Shown: piece after piece, positions 47,061 to 55,915 of the stretch
Numbering within the stretch: position 1 is the first letter of the stretch
Layout: each line of letters begins with the position of its first letter
Assembly: GCF_003431975.1 (NCBI RefSeq)
Contig: NZ_CP027116.1
Location: 2,728,001 to 2,792,000 of the forward strand
Origin: Bacillus pumilus
Lineage (GTDB): Bacteria; Bacillota; Bacilli; Bacillales; Bacillaceae
DNA length: 64,000 nt
Direction: 5' to 3'
The notes under the pieces: generated by a model
What the model was told of the DNA's origin: nothing
Seen by the model: the letters and a program-made list of their open reading frames with translations, nothing else
The model's database searches: none
Made by a program: the position numbers and the translations under genes

Positions 47061-47135
47061 TTCCAAAATTGGCTCCTTGGATGAAGGGGTTCCTATTCAT
47101 CCTACCAATGATTGATTAACAAAACATGAATTCAT

Positions 47136-47152
47136 TGTAAAGATCATGTAAA
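47136..47152 (-). promoter_or_regulatory. PhoP-box-like direct repeat downstream of phoR
   Basis: TTTACA, five bases, TTTACA on the minus strand, fitting the PhoP consensus of TT(A/T/C)ACA repeats spaced 4-6 bases. A possible extended -10 (TGG then TAGGAT) follows about 40 bases on, and a terminator ends the stretch at 47026. Confidence 0.4.
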
Positions 47153-47177
47153 TTTTAACGTGACTTTCCTTTTTTCT

Positions 47178-48920
47178 CTATGTCGATTTTAGGCTCACTG
47201 TGAAAGTCGTTCCCTTTCCTTGTTTGCTGTGGACTGAAATGGTTCCTTCATGTGCCTCCACAAGGTGTTTGACAATGGCAAGACCAAGACCTGTACCGCC
47301 TGAATTCCTGCTTCTATCTTTATCAATTCGATAAAATCTCTCAAATATTCTTGGAATCTCACTTTTCTTCATACCGATTCCTGTATCTGCTACATCAAAT
47401 TCATAGGCATCTTTCCGTGGTCTTGCTGAGATCGTGACACTTCCTCCCTCTGGTGTATAGGTAAGAGCATTATTGACGAGATTGAGGAAGATTTGCTTTA
47501 ATCTGAGCGGGTCTGCCATGACATAGACCGGTTCTTTCGGGACACGCACTTGTAATTGAATACCTTTTTCTGCAGCCTTCTGTTTTAATAGCACTTCAAT
47601 CTCTTGAATGATTTCTGTTGCATTGGCTTCTTGAATATTCAGCTTAAAGTGCTGCTGTTCAATTTTAGAAAGATCGAGTAAGTCTTGTATCAGTGTTTCT
47701 AGTCTGACACTCTCTTTTAAAATGATAGAAAGAAATGCTGTCAGTGCTTCTTTGTCATCAATCGCACCATCAAGCAAGGTTTCAGAAAATCCTTTAATCG
47801 AGGTAATCGGTGTCTTTAATTCGTGAGATACATTGGCGACAAAGTCTTTTCGCATCTGCTCCAGCTGCTTTGTTTCTGTCACGTCATGAAAGACAAGGAC
47901 AATTCCTTTCCATTCATCATCTGTACTTAAAATCGGCACACCATCCACTTGGAAGTAGCGGCGTTCAATGTCAACGGCTAGACGTAAAAACTTCCGTACC
48001 TTCGTCTCTGTCATGAAAATTTCGTCAATTAATTCAATCATCTCTTCATGTGTAAACGCTTCGTGATACAGCTTGTGCATGTAAATGTGCTTTTGCACCT
48101 TAAACTGTTTGCGGAAGGTACGATTGACTAGGTGGATATAGCCCATCTTATCAATCAAAATAATCCCTGCGCCGATATTTTCAATCACTGTTTGCAGCCG
48201 GTCTCTCTGCATTTCACCTGCACTTGTCATTTCTTGAAGACTGATGGCCAGGCGCTTCATTGAAGTATTCAGCTCACTTGTTTCAATCATCAGTTCTTCA
48301 TAGTTATTCGTATCATAGTTCCCACGTTCCAGCTGTTTGGCTACCTTTGTGGCATAATCAATTGGTTTCACATACTTCATCGACATGCGGTACCCAAAGA
48401 AGACAATGATAATAATGGCCGAGCCAAGACAAAAGGCTAATGCAAGCCAAAGCTGACCGTCAATGTCATTTAACGGCTCGTATGACGCATGAAGGAATAA
48501 GTAGCCCGCCGGTTCATTTTGTTTCAGGATCGGAACTGCATAATGAAACAGTGCATCCTTCTCATCGTCAATGACGACTCCTTTTGTTTGAAGACGTACA
48601 TTGTCCAGTGTGTTTTGAATGACGGCTCTTTGTTCCGCTTGCCCCGTTGTATGTATGATATTCCCCTTCAAGTCCACAACCGATGCATTCATATCAAAAT
48701 GCTGCTTTGCCTGATGAAGGATCTTCTTGTTTTGCTCCGCCTTCAGATCATCACCATTCATGGAAGATAAGAGAAAGCTCGATTCCTTTTCCATTCGTTC
48801 CGTTAATTTTGTTTCATAGAAGACATGGAACATGTGATCCAAGAAAAGACCAAGTGCGACAAACACAACAAAAAGGAGAAAAATGAGTCCCGAAAACAGA
48901 CGGGTTCTAATTTTACTCAT
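47178..48920 (-). CDS. phoR: Phosphate-regulon sensor kinase PhoR
   Basis: 580-residue membrane histidine kinase. Spans at about 8-28 and 155-177 enclose an extracytoplasmic sensor domain; then HAMP-like linker (YVKPIDYATKVAKQLERGNY), PAS domain (~235-345), HisKA with H-box FVANVSHELKTPITSIKGFSETLL (about 355-378), and HATPase with NLVNNALTYTP, DTGIGMKKSEIPRIFERFYR, GGTGLGLAIV. In Bacillus it responds to phosphate starvation through wall-teichoic-acid intermediates. It overlaps phoP by eight bases. Confidence 0.96.
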   Translation of the reverse strand: MSKIRTRLFSGLIFLLFVVFVALGLFLDHMFHVFYETKLTERMEKESSFLLSSMNGDDLKAEQNKKILHQAKQHFDMNASVVDLKGNIIHTTGQAEQRAVIQNTLDNVRLQTKGVVIDDEKDALFHYAVPILKQNEPAGYLFLHASYEPLNDIDGQLWLALAFCLGSAIIIIVFFGYRMSMKYVKPIDYATKVAKQLERGNYDTNNYEELMIETSELNTSMKRLAISLQEMTSAGEMQRDRLQTVIENIGAGIILIDKMGYIHLVNRTFRKQFKVQKHIYMHKLYHEAFTHEEMIELIDEIFMTETKVRKFLRLAVDIERRYFQVDGVPILSTDDEWKGIVLVFHDVTETKQLEQMRKDFVANVSHELKTPITSIKGFSETLLDGAIDDKEALTAFLSIILKESVRLETLIQDLLDLSKIEQQHFKLNIQEANATEIIQEIEVLLKQKAAEKGIQLQVRVPKEPVYVMADPLRLKQIFLNLVNNALTYTPEGGSVTISARPRKDAYEFDVADTGIGMKKSEIPRIFERFYRIDKDRSRNSGGTGLGLAIVKHLVEAHEGTISVHSKQGKGTTFTVSLKST

Positions 48921-49641
48921 TTGTCTTTGGCTCCTCCAATTTGTAGCCTAGACCACGAATGGTTTTAATATATGTTGGTTTTTTTGTGTTCTTTTCAATT
49001 TTGTCCCGCAAGTGGCTGATATGGACATCTACAATACGTGTATCACCTGCAAAATCATAATTCCACACAGCGCTTAGCAATAAATCCCGCGTCAGGACTC
49101 GTCCTTTATGCTTCGCCAAATAAAGCAGCAGTTCAAATTCTTTTGGCGTGAGCTCTAGACGTTCTTCCTGAAAATAGACTTCGTAGTGTTCTGGTAAAAT
49201 GCGCAGTTCACCAATTTTGATTTGGTCTGCAATGATCTCTTCCTTCTCCTCTTGCGTGGGGGCAGGCTGAGATTGCTGTGCTCTTCTCAAAATGGCTTTC
49301 ACCCGAGCACCCACTTCTCTAGGACTGAATGGCTTTGTCATGTAATCATCGGCTCCAAGTTCAAGGCCGAGCACCTTATCAAATTCATCGTCCTTTGCTG
49401 TCAGCATTAAAATAGGGAACATCATTTTTTGAATTCTCAGTTGTTTGCACACTTCAATGCCGTCCATCTTCGGAAGCATTAAATCTAACACAATGAGGTC
49501 AGGCTGTTCACTTGCTGCTTTTTCAAGCGCTTCTTCCCCGTCTCTTGCTGTGACGACATCATAGCCCGCTCTTTCAAGGTTATAGCTTAGAAGTGTTACA
49601 ATCGATTCTTCATCATCCACAACTAATATTTTTTTATTCAT
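48913..49641 (-). CDS. phoP: Phosphate-regulon response regulator PhoP
   Basis: 242 residues. Receiver domain (1-~120) with acidic pair in VVDDEESI, phospho-Asp in DLIVLDLMLPKMDG (about 53), and TKPFSPREV. OmpR-type winged helix at about 140-235 (RLELTPKEFELLLYLAKHKGRVLTR, ... VDVHISHLRDKIE, TIRGLGYKL). Its stop overlaps the phoR start by eight bases, so they are translationally coupled. PhoP-box-like repeats upstream suggest autoregulation. Confidence 0.97.
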   Translation of the reverse strand: MNKKILVVDDEESIVTLLSYNLERAGYDVVTARDGEEALEKAASEQPDLIVLDLMLPKMDGIEVCKQLRIQKMMFPILMLTAKDDEFDKVLGLELGADDYMTKPFSPREVGARVKAILRRAQQSQPAPTQEEKEEIIADQIKIGELRILPEHYEVYFQEERLELTPKEFELLLYLAKHKGRVLTRDLLLSAVWNYDFAGDTRIVDVHISHLRDKIEKNTKKPTYIKTIRGLGYKLEEPKTNE

Positions 49642-49723
49642 GTTGTGCCTCCAATTAGTGATTTCCCCTGCATCCGTTTTTTTGTATCTTATGTGAAAAG
49701 CGAGAAGTCATGCTTTCTCTTTC

Positions 49724-49752
49724 ATTTTAACGAAAGCTTAACAAGAGAACAA
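49724..49752 (-). promoter_or_regulatory. phoPR promoter and PhoP-box-like repeat
   Basis: On the minus strand TTGTTC (49747-49752), 17 bases, TAAAAT (49724-49729). On the plus strand TTAACG, five bases, TTAACA (49727-49743) fits the PhoP direct repeat and overlaps this promoter. B. subtilis phoPR has several promoters and PhoP autoregulation; only this pair is visible to me. Confidence 0.5.
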
Positions 49753-49780
49753 TTTAAAATTTCGACAAGATTGGTTTTGT

Positions 49781-49817
49781 AAACAAAAAGAAGACTCCTC
49801 ATAAGAGAAGCCTTCTT
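49781..49817 (-). terminator. Terminator of citZ-icd-mdh
   Basis: Thirteen-base-pair stem AAGAAGGCTTCTC / GAGGAGTCTTCTT (two G-T pairs) at 49788-49817, then TTTTTGTTT on the minus strand, 11 bases after the mdh stop. Confidence 0.88.
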
Positions 49818-49828
49818 TTTTATTCATA

Positions 49829-50767
49829 TTAAGACAATACTTTCATGACGTTCTTTACAGATTCAACAGAACGGTCAAGCTGACTTCTTTCTTCTTCTGT
49901 CAGTTCAAGCTCGATGATCTTCTCAAGACCATTTCCACCTACGATTGTTGGTACACCTAGGTAAATGCCTTCGTAGCCATATTCACCTTCAAGGTAAGCA
50001 ATCGTCGGCATGACGCGTCGCTGATCTTTTAGGATCGCCTCAACCATTTCGACTAGTGAAGCAGCAGGAGCGTAATATGCACTACCGTTACCTAATAGGT
50101 TCACGATTTCGCCGCCGCCTTTTCTTGTTCTTTCAACAATTGCATCAATTCGATCTTTTGGAATCAATGTTTCAAGCGGGATACCGCCTGCATAAGAGTA
50201 ACGAACAAGCGGAACCATGTCATCGCCATGTCCACCAAGTACAAAGCCCGTCACGTCTTTTACAGATAGGTTTAATTCTTGAGCAACGAACGTACGGAAA
50301 CGCGCTGTATCAAGAATGCCCGATTGTCCAATCACTTTTTCTTTTGGTAATCCTGATTCTTTATAAACTGCATACGTCATTGCATCAACAGGGTTTGTTA
50401 ACACAACAATGATTGCTTCTGGAGAATATTTAACGATTTCGCGTGTCACACTGCGCATGATTTTTTCATTTGTAGACACGAGATCGTCACGGCTCATTCC
50501 CGGCTTTCTAGCAATTCCCGCCGTAATGACCACGACATCAGAACCGGCTGTATCTTCGTAGTTAGAAGTTCCTGTAATGTTTGCATCGAAGCCTTGAACA
50601 GGGCTTGCTTCCAGCATATCAAGTGCTTTCCCTTTTGTTGGGTTCTCAAGCTGCGGGATATCGACCAATACGACGTCCGCCAATTCTTTTTGAGCCGTTA
50701 GAAATGCTGTAGTTGCTCCAGTAAAGCCTGCTCCGATAACAGATACTTTTTTACGCTTGTTTGCCAT
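49829..50767 (-). CDS. mdh: Malate dehydrogenase
   Basis: NAD-dependent malate/oxaloacetate interconversion in the TCA cycle. 312 residues, LDH-like type. Rossmann motif [11 protein letters not shown] (12-22), substrate loop [16 protein letters not shown] (about 84), TNPVDAMTY, and catalytic His in [12 protein letters not shown] (about 180). Last gene of citZ-icd-mdh, 34 bases after icd. Confidence 0.97.
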   Translation of the reverse strand: MANKRKKVSVIGAGFTGATTAFLTAQKELADVVLVDIPQLENPTKGKALDMLEASPVQGFDANITGTSNYEDTAGSDVVVITAGIARKPGMSRDDLVSTNEKIMRSVTREIVKYSPEAIIVVLTNPVDAMTYAVYKESGLPKEKVIGQSGILDTARFRTFVAQELNLSVKDVTGFVLGGHGDDMVPLVRYSYAGGIPLETLIPKDRIDAIVERTRKGGGEIVNLLGNGSAYYAPAASLVEMVEAILKDQRRVMPTIAYLEGEYGYEGIYLGVPTIVGGNGLEKIIELELTEEERSQLDRSVESVKNVMKVLS

Positions 50768-50801
50768 TTCTTTTTTCCCCTTTAACTTTAAAGTTTAAGA
50801 A

Positions 50802-52073
50802 TCAAGACAAGTTTTTGATGAGCTCGTCAGCAAACTCAGAACATTTCACTTCTGTTGCGCCATCCATTAATCTAGCAAAATCGTATGTGACGACTTTTGA
50901 TGCAATGGTTTGTTCAACAGATTGAATCACTAAATCAGCAGCTTCCTGCCAGCCAAGGTGCTCAAGTAAAAGCACGCCTGATAGAAGAACAGAAGACGGA
51001 TTCACTTTATCAAGTCCAGCATATTTAGGTGCTGTTCCGTGAGTCGCTTCAAAAATAGCGTGTCCTGTTTCGTAGTTGATGTTCGCACCTGGTGCGATAC
51101 CAATTCCACCAACTTGTGCTGCAAGAGCATCAGAAATGTAATCTCCGTTTAAGTTCATTGTTGCCACAACATCGAACTCAGCTGGACGAGTTAGGATTTG
51201 TTGAAGGAAAATATCCGCAATGCTATCTTTGACAATAATTTTGCCAGCAGCTTCTGCTTCACTTTGCGCTTTGTTTGCCGCATCTTTTCCATCTTGTTCT
51301 ACAATACGATCATATTGTGCCCATGTAAAGACCTTGTCACCAAACTCTTTTTCAGCTACTTCGTAGCCCCAGTTTTTGAAAGCACCTTCTGTAAATTTCA
51401 TGATGTTTCCTTTGTGAACAAGCGTTACAGACTTACGGCCTTGGTCGATTGCATATTGAATAGCCGCTCTGACAAGACGAGAAGTTCCTTCTTCAGAAAC
51501 TGGCTTGATTCCGATACCAGATGTTTCTGGGAAACGGATTTTGTTTACACCTAATTCGTTTTTCAAGAAATCAATTAACTTCTTCACTTCGTCTGAACCC
51601 TGTGCATACTCGATACCAGCATAGATATCTTCTGTGTTCTCACGGAAGATCACCATATCTGTGTCTTCTGGACGTTTCACAGGAGACGGTACGCCTTGGA
51701 ACCAGCGAACTGGACGTAAGCATGTGAATAAATCAAGCTCTTGTCTAAGTGCGACGTTTAATGAGCGGATTCCTCCGCCAATTGGTGTTGTCAGTGGTCC
51801 TTTGATTGCAATTAAGTATTCACGAATGTCTTCAAGTGTTTGCTCAGGAAGCCATTCTCCAGTTTTATTATAAGCTTTCTCACCTGCATATACTTCTTTC
51901 CAAGTGATTTGCTTTTCGCCTTTATATGCTTTTTCTACAGCTGCTTCAAGCACTCTTGATGCTGCTTTCCAAATGTCAGGACCGATTCCGTCCCCTTCGA
52001 TAAACGGGATAATTGGATTATTTGGTACATTCAATACGCCGCCAGTAACTGTAATTTTTTCGCCTTGTGACAA
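50802..52073 (-). CDS. icd: Isocitrate dehydrogenase, NADP-dependent
   Basis: Oxidative decarboxylation of isocitrate to 2-oxoglutarate. Start is TTG at 52071-52073, reading M-S-Q-G-E-K-I-T-V, with GGGAGG eight bases upstream; that gives 423 residues, equal to B. subtilis Icd. Signature segment [23 protein letters not shown] (about 300); phosphate-binding Ser region [29 protein letters not shown]. Middle gene of citZ-icd-mdh; a stable hairpin separates it from citZ. Confidence 0.97.
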   Translation of the reverse strand: MSQGEKITVTGGVLNVPNNPIIPFIEGDGIGPDIWKAASRVLEAAVEKAYKGEKQITWKEVYAGEKAYNKTGEWLPEQTLEDIREYLIAIKGPLTTPIGGGIRSLNVALRQELDLFTCLRPVRWFQGVPSPVKRPEDTDMVIFRENTEDIYAGIEYAQGSDEVKKLIDFLKNELGVNKIRFPETSGIGIKPVSEEGTSRLVRAAIQYAIDQGRKSVTLVHKGNIMKFTEGAFKNWGYEVAEKEFGDKVFTWAQYDRIVEQDGKDAANKAQSEAEAAGKIIVKDSIADIFLQQILTRPAEFDVVATMNLNGDYISDALAAQVGGIGIAPGANINYETGHAIFEATHGTAPKYAGLDKVNPSSVLLSGVLLLEHLGWQEAADLVIQSVEQTIASKVVTYDFARLMDGATEVKCSEFADELIKNLS

Positions 52074-52171
52074 TGATATTACCTCCCAGGTTATGTAGTG
52101 AATATTTGAAACTTCTTGGCTTGATGTCTGCAAGCGAAGAAGTTTTTCACATGATTCGTTTTTGTTGATAT

Positions 52172-52205
52172 GGAGGCTGATTGGCCTTCCTGAGGATCAG
52201 CCCCC
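52172..52205 (-). other. Intercistronic hairpin between citZ and icd
   Basis: Ten-base-pair stem GGGGGCTGAT / ATCAGCCTCC (one G-T) 17 bases after the citZ stop, without a T-tract. It probably protects the citZ 3' end or gives partial termination, matching the separate citZ and longer transcripts known in B. subtilis. Confidence 0.65.
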
Positions 52206-52221
52206 GCTTATTCTATAAACA

Positions 52222-53340
52222 TTAGTCTCTTTCACTGATCGGAACGAACGTTTGTAGATCAGGTCCAATGTAGTCAGCTCTTGGACGGATGAGACGGTTG
52301 TTGTCATACTGCTCTAGAATGTGAGCAATCCATCCAGAGAATCGGCTGATCACGAAAATTGGTGTAAACAAGTCATGATCAATCCCAAGACTGTGATATA
52401 CAGATGCAGAATAAAAATCAACATTTGGTGGCAGATTTTTCTCTGATGTCACGATTTCCTCTGCGCGGACAGACATTTCATACCATTTCGGCTCGCCAGT
52501 AAGGTTTGTTAAACGCTGGCTCATTTCTTTTAGATGCTTTGCACGCGGGTCACCTTGACGGTATACACGGTGGCCAAAACCCATGATTTTTTCTTTCTTC
52601 TCTAGCTTACCATGAATATAGGAATCTACGTTTTCAACTTCTCCAATTTCTGAAAGCATCTTCATTACGCCTTCATTGGCTCCGCCATGAAGTGGTCCTT
52701 TCAGCGCACCGATAGCCGCTGTTACACCAGAGTAGATATCTGATAGTGTAGCAACACATACACGTGCTGTAAATGTCGATGCGTTTAATTCATGATCTGC
52801 ATGTAGAATGAGTGCCTTATCAATTGCCTCAATTTCTACTGGTGACGGCTCTTCACCATTTAGCATATACAAGAAGTTCGCAGCATAGCTGTATTCTTCT
52901 TTTGGCTGTACAGGTTCAAGTCCCTTTCGAATGCGTGAAAACGCAGCGACTAATCCTGAAATTTTCGCCTGTAAGCGAATGGCTTTTCTGTAATTCGCTT
53001 CTTTGTCCATAATCTCTGATTCGTCATCTAGTAAACCTAGTAAGGATACCGCTGTACGAATCGCAGACATTGGATGAACCCCATCCAGCGAATACGATTT
53101 AAAGTGCTCAATGATTTCTTGCGGAATGTGAGCATTTTCGTTGAGCTGCTGTTTTAACTCGCTCAGCTCTTGCTCATTCGGCAGCTTTAAGTGCCATAAC
53201 AGGTAGACAATTTCTTCGAAAGTAGCTTTTTCAGTTAAATCATCGATATTGTACCCTACGTAAGTAAGAGTATCATCAATAATTGAGCTTACGGATGAAG
53301 TTGTTGCCACGATACCTTCAAGACCTCTTGTTGCTGTCAT
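52222..53340 (-). CDS. citZ: Citrate synthase
   Basis: Condenses acetyl-CoA and oxaloacetate; entry of the TCA cycle. 372 residues from the ATG at 53338-53340 (M-T-A-T-R-G-L-E-G-I-V), preceded by GGGGAG seven bases upstream; a 29-codon upstream extension is leader. Catalytic residues: His in LHADHELNASTF (about 220), His in GFGHRVYRQGDPRA (about 260), Asp in PPNVDFYSASVYHSLG (about 310). First gene of citZ-icd-mdh. Two cre-like sites lie in its 180-base leader. Confidence 0.97.
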   Translation of the reverse strand: MTATRGLEGIVATTSSVSSIIDDTLTYVGYNIDDLTEKATFEEIVYLLWHLKLPNEQELSELKQQLNENAHIPQEIIEHFKSYSLDGVHPMSAIRTAVSLLGLLDDESEIMDKEANYRKAIRLQAKISGLVAAFSRIRKGLEPVQPKEEYSYAANFLYMLNGEEPSPVEIEAIDKALILHADHELNASTFTARVCVATLSDIYSGVTAAIGALKGPLHGGANEGVMKMLSEIGEVENVDSYIHGKLEKKEKIMGFGHRVYRQGDPRAKHLKEMSQRLTNLTGEPKWYEMSVRAEEIVTSEKNLPPNVDFYSASVYHSLGIDHDLFTPIFVISRFSGWIAHILEQYDNNRLIRPRADYIGPDLQTFVPISERD

Positions 53341-53393
53341 GTTCAATCTCCCCTTTTTAAAAAGATTCCCCTTCGTTGCAGAATTCTCACTTT

Positions 53394-53450
53394 TTGAAAG
53401 CGCTATCCAATCCGAATAAGTCGGCACGTTCAGAAAAGAAAATGCTTACA
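53394..53450 (-). promoter_or_regulatory. Two cre-like sites in the citZ leader
   Basis: Plus strand TTGAAAGCGCTATCC (53394-53408) matches the cre consensus at 14 of 15 positions. Minus strand TGTAAGCATTTTCT (53437-53450) is a weaker match missing the central G. Both lie 70-126 bases after the predicted start, suiting CcpA roadblock repression, which is known for citZ in B. subtilis. Confidence 0.55.
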
Positions 53451-53526
53451 TTTACCTATACGGTTAGGGCGCTTTTAGCCTCATATCTCTTGTGTGATCA
53501 ATGAGTTCAAAATTAAGCCTATTCCC

Positions 53527-53555
53527 ATTATAAACAATAATCAGACATTTGTTAA
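53527..53555 (-). promoter_or_regulatory. SigA promoter of citZ
   Basis: TTAACA (53550-53555) and TATAAT (53527-53532), 17-base spacer, minus strand. ATTAT-TGTTT-ATAAT around the -10 is an inverted repeat that could serve CcpC, not verified. The rest of the 376-base gap upstream (53556-53683) is AT-rich with no further feature I can name. Confidence 0.8.
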
Positions 53556-53683
53556 ATGTTTAACTATAATTTTTTTTGATATTTTTTTTTCCAGTCCCCC
53601 ATATCAGGCATGGAATAAAGGGATTTTACTTCTTTTAATATATTTAATTATGTTTTTTTGCAAAAGCTCACGCAAGAAAAAAG

Positions 53684-53716
53684 TTAAAAAAGAAAGTGGC
53701 ATGAACCACTCTCTTT
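53684..53716 (-). terminator. Terminator of ytwI
   Basis: Stem AAAGAGAGTGG / CCACTTTCTT (53690-53716, one mismatch), then TTTTTTAAC on the minus strand, adjacent to the ytwI stop. Confidence 0.82.
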
Positions 53717-54181
53717 TCAACCGCTGAAAAATTTCACAGCCTGCATCGCCAAATAAGCGATTCCTGCTCCGATCAGCGGACCGACAGCCACACCTTTAAA
53801 TAAGCTGACTGCTAAAATCGTTCCGAACACAAGCGCTGCCGTGATATGCGGATCATTTTCGAGTAGCACAATACCGTTTTTTGCAATAAGTGCTACTAAT
53901 ATACCCGCTCCAAGCGCAATCCAAGCATAAGAAGATTTCATGGCTTCTCCAAGCTGCTTAAATCCAATATCACCCGTTGCAATTGGGACAAGAACAGCAA
54001 TTGTAATGACAGTGACACCCCAATTGATACCTTTTGATTGGAGAACCGGGAAAATCTTTTGATCCAGACCGATCAGCTTAATCGCAATCAGCACAGAAAC
54101 CGCTAAAATTAACGAATTGTTTTTTGCAATAAGTGCAATCACAAGTAAAAGAACTAAAAATAAATTTGCTTGAGTAAACAT
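53717..54181 (-). CDS. ytwI: UPF0756 (DUF441) membrane protein YtwI
   Basis: 154 residues, four hydrophobic segments (5-22, 26-40, 52-70, 85-105) and a final one near 112-148. The motif FVTQ-like MFTQANLFLVLLLVIALIAKNNSL and GIVLLENDPHITAALVFG fits DUF441. Function unknown. Divergent from ytvI, and followed by a terminator before the citZ promoter. Confidence 0.87.
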   Translation of the reverse strand: MFTQANLFLVLLLVIALIAKNNSLILAVSVLIAIKLIGLDQKIFPVLQSKGINWGVTVITIAVLVPIATGDIGFKQLGEAMKSSYAWIALGAGILVALIAKNGIVLLENDPHITAALVFGTILAVSLFKGVAVGPLIGAGIAYLAMQAVKFFSG

Positions 54182-54281
54182 GTGCCGCCCCTTCCTTTCT
54201 TTTTATTGCGACCTTTTCATATTACTAATCTTTTTGAATAAAATGAAGTATCGGACATGCTTGTTTTTTGGAGGGGATTGT

Positions 54282-55400
54282 GTGAATCACACCTATATGG
54301 CCATTTTTCTAAGAAGTTTGATGATGATCAGCATTGCCGTATTTGCGGTTGTCTTTTTATATCAGTCTTTTCCGTTTTTGTATCCTTTTTGGATTGCCCT
54401 TATTGTGTCCTGCTTGATTCATCCTGCTGTATGCAAAATAGAAGAGATCACAGGGATGCCGAGAGGATTTGTTGTCGTTATTGTGCTATTGCTCTTTTTA
54501 GTGGCAGCAGCCGGCTTCATCACACTCTTAGTGGCAGAAATCATTTCAGGAAGTGCTTATTTGGCAAAGATTCTGCCTGGTCATCTTGATCAAATGATTG
54601 GTATTGTCGAACGTTTTTTTACAGATAAGATTCTACCTTTGTACCATGATGTAACCGCCCAATTCAATACGCTTCAAGCAGGTCAAAAGGAATCAATTTT
54701 GGGACAAATCCAAGCACTTGGTGATGGAGCTGCTGCAAAAATAGGGACTTTTCTTTCAAAAACACTCGAGCTCATCCCGGCTTTTTTAGGTCTTTTGCCT
54801 GATGCAGCAGCGACCCTTTTGTTTTCTGCACTGGCGACTTTTTTTATCACAAAAGATTGGTTTACGCTAAAAAAATATGGCTCTCGTATCTTTCCCGTAA
54901 AATGGATGCAGCATACACGCGCCATTTTATCTGAAATCAAAAAAGCCATTACCGGTTTTATGAAAGCGCAACTTTTGCTAGTTGCGATGACGATCGGCAT
55001 CGTGCTCATTGGGCTGATTATCTTAAAAGTCGAACATGCACTTGTGATTGCTTTATGTATTGGACTTGTTGATTTACTTCCTTATATCGGAAGCGGCACT
55101 GTTTTTCTGCCGTGGATTATTTACTCTGCCATGACAGGAAACCTTTCACTCGCCATCGGGCTAGGTATTTTGTACATTGTCGTGCTTATTCAAAGACAAA
55201 TATCAGAGCCAAAGGTTTTAAGCAAGTCCATTGGTCTTAATCCTTTAGCAACGCTTGTGGCACTATTTGTCGGGTTAAAATGGCTTGGTTTTCTCGGACT
55301 TGTGATCGGCCCTGCTTCTCTTGTCGTATGGCAGGCATTCCGTAATGCAGGTGTTTTCAGGGATATCTATCAATACATTCGGTATGGCATGCAAAAGTAA
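54282..55400 (+). CDS. ytvI: AI-2E-family transporter, sporulation protein YtvI
   Basis: 372-residue polytopic membrane protein. Start is GTG at 54282-54284 (M-N-H-T-Y-M-A-I-F-L) because GGAGG lies seven bases upstream; a longer frame starting at 54180 lacks a site. About eight spans; the AI-2E/UPF0118 signature GLVDLLPYIGSGTVFLPWIIY near 285 and LIQRQISEPKVLSKSIGLNPLATLVALFVG near 322. YtvI in B. subtilis is annotated as a sporulation integral membrane protein. Convergent with fxsA through a shared terminator. Confidence 0.9.
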   Translation: MNHTYMAIFLRSLMMISIAVFAVVFLYQSFPFLYPFWIALIVSCLIHPAVCKIEEITGMPRGFVVVIVLLLFLVAAAGFITLLVAEIISGSAYLAKILPGHLDQMIGIVERFFTDKILPLYHDVTAQFNTLQAGQKESILGQIQALGDGAAAKIGTFLSKTLELIPAFLGLLPDAAATLLFSALATFFITKDWFTLKKYGSRIFPVKWMQHTRAILSEIKKAITGFMKAQLLLVAMTIGIVLIGLIILKVEHALVIALCIGLVDLLPYIGSGTVFLPWIIYSAMTGNLSLAIGLGILYIVVLIQRQISEPKVLSKSIGLNPLATLVALFVGLKWLGFLGLVIGPASLVVWQAFRNAGVFRDIYQYIRYGMQK

Positions 55401-55428
55401 AAGAGACCTTGAGTATTAAGGTCTCTTT
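55400..55428. terminator. Bidirectional terminator between ytvI and fxsA
   Basis: Eleven-base-pair perfect stem AAAGAGACCTT / AAGGTCTCTTT around GAGTATT; overlaps both stop codons. Confidence 0.85.
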
Positions 55429-55825
55429 AGCGAATAATCGTATAGCGATTGCGATTAGACATGTTTCTGAGCCAGCGTTCAAAAAGCGGCTTGACTTGCT
55501 TTCTCGTCATGGGTATGAGCAGCAATGCCCCAATAAGATCCGTTAAGAAGCCTGGAATGAGCAGTAGCAGTCCGCCAACAAGAATGCACAGACCATCGAC
55601 AATCGCTGCCCCTGGCATTTTGCCATACTGCAAATCTCTCTGTACTTTTTGAAAGGCTTCGATTCCTTGTTTTCTTGCAAAATAAGCACCTAGTGCACTC
55701 GTAAGCACGATGAACAGCATCGTTGGCAAAATGCCAATCATTTTACTTGATATTAAAAATAAACTAATTTCCACTGCAGGGAACACAATCAATAATAGTA
55801 GAAAATATTTTTTCAACCATATCAC
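55427..55825 (-). CDS. fxsA: FxsA-family membrane protein
   Basis: 132 residues with three to four hydrophobic stretches (about 5-25, 28-47, 75-103). FxsA signature: FPAVEISLFLISSKMIG, ALGAYFARKQGIEAFQKVQRDLQYGKMPGAAIVDGLCILVGGLLLLIPGFLTDLIGALLLIP. In E. coli FxsA is tied to phage F exclusion; role in Bacillus unknown (ytzA). Lies after pyk on the same strand, probably read from its own promoter past the pyk terminator. Confidence 0.9.
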   Translation of the reverse strand: MIWLKKYFLLLLIVFPAVEISLFLISSKMIGILPTMLFIVLTSALGAYFARKQGIEAFQKVQRDLQYGKMPGAAIVDGLCILVGGLLLLIPGFLTDLIGALLLIPMTRKQVKPLFERWLRNMSNRNRYTIIR

Positions 55826-55874
55826 CTCATGAGGTATCTTTCATCAAAAGCTGTTTACTTTTTTTAGTGTAACA

Positions 55875-55906
55875 TAAAAAAAGAGAGGAGTCAGACAACT
55901 CCCCTC
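55875..55906 (-). terminator. Terminator of pfkA-pyk
   Basis: Nine-base-pair stem GAGGGGAGT / ACTCCTCTC (one G-T) at 55883-55906, then seven T residues on the minus strand, ten bases after the pyk stop. Confidence 0.88.
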
Positions 55907-55915
55907 GTGTATGGT

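Noticed and set aside
46927..47098. 57-codon minus-strand ORF (start M-N-R-N-P-F) between phoR and polA
   Set aside because: It runs through a strong terminator and into the polA ribosome site, and its ATG abuts GGTAGG without proper spacing.
53556..53690. CcpC operator upstream of citZ
   Set aside because: ATAA and TTAT elements are plentiful in this AT-rich stretch, but no pair has convincing symmetry and spacing.
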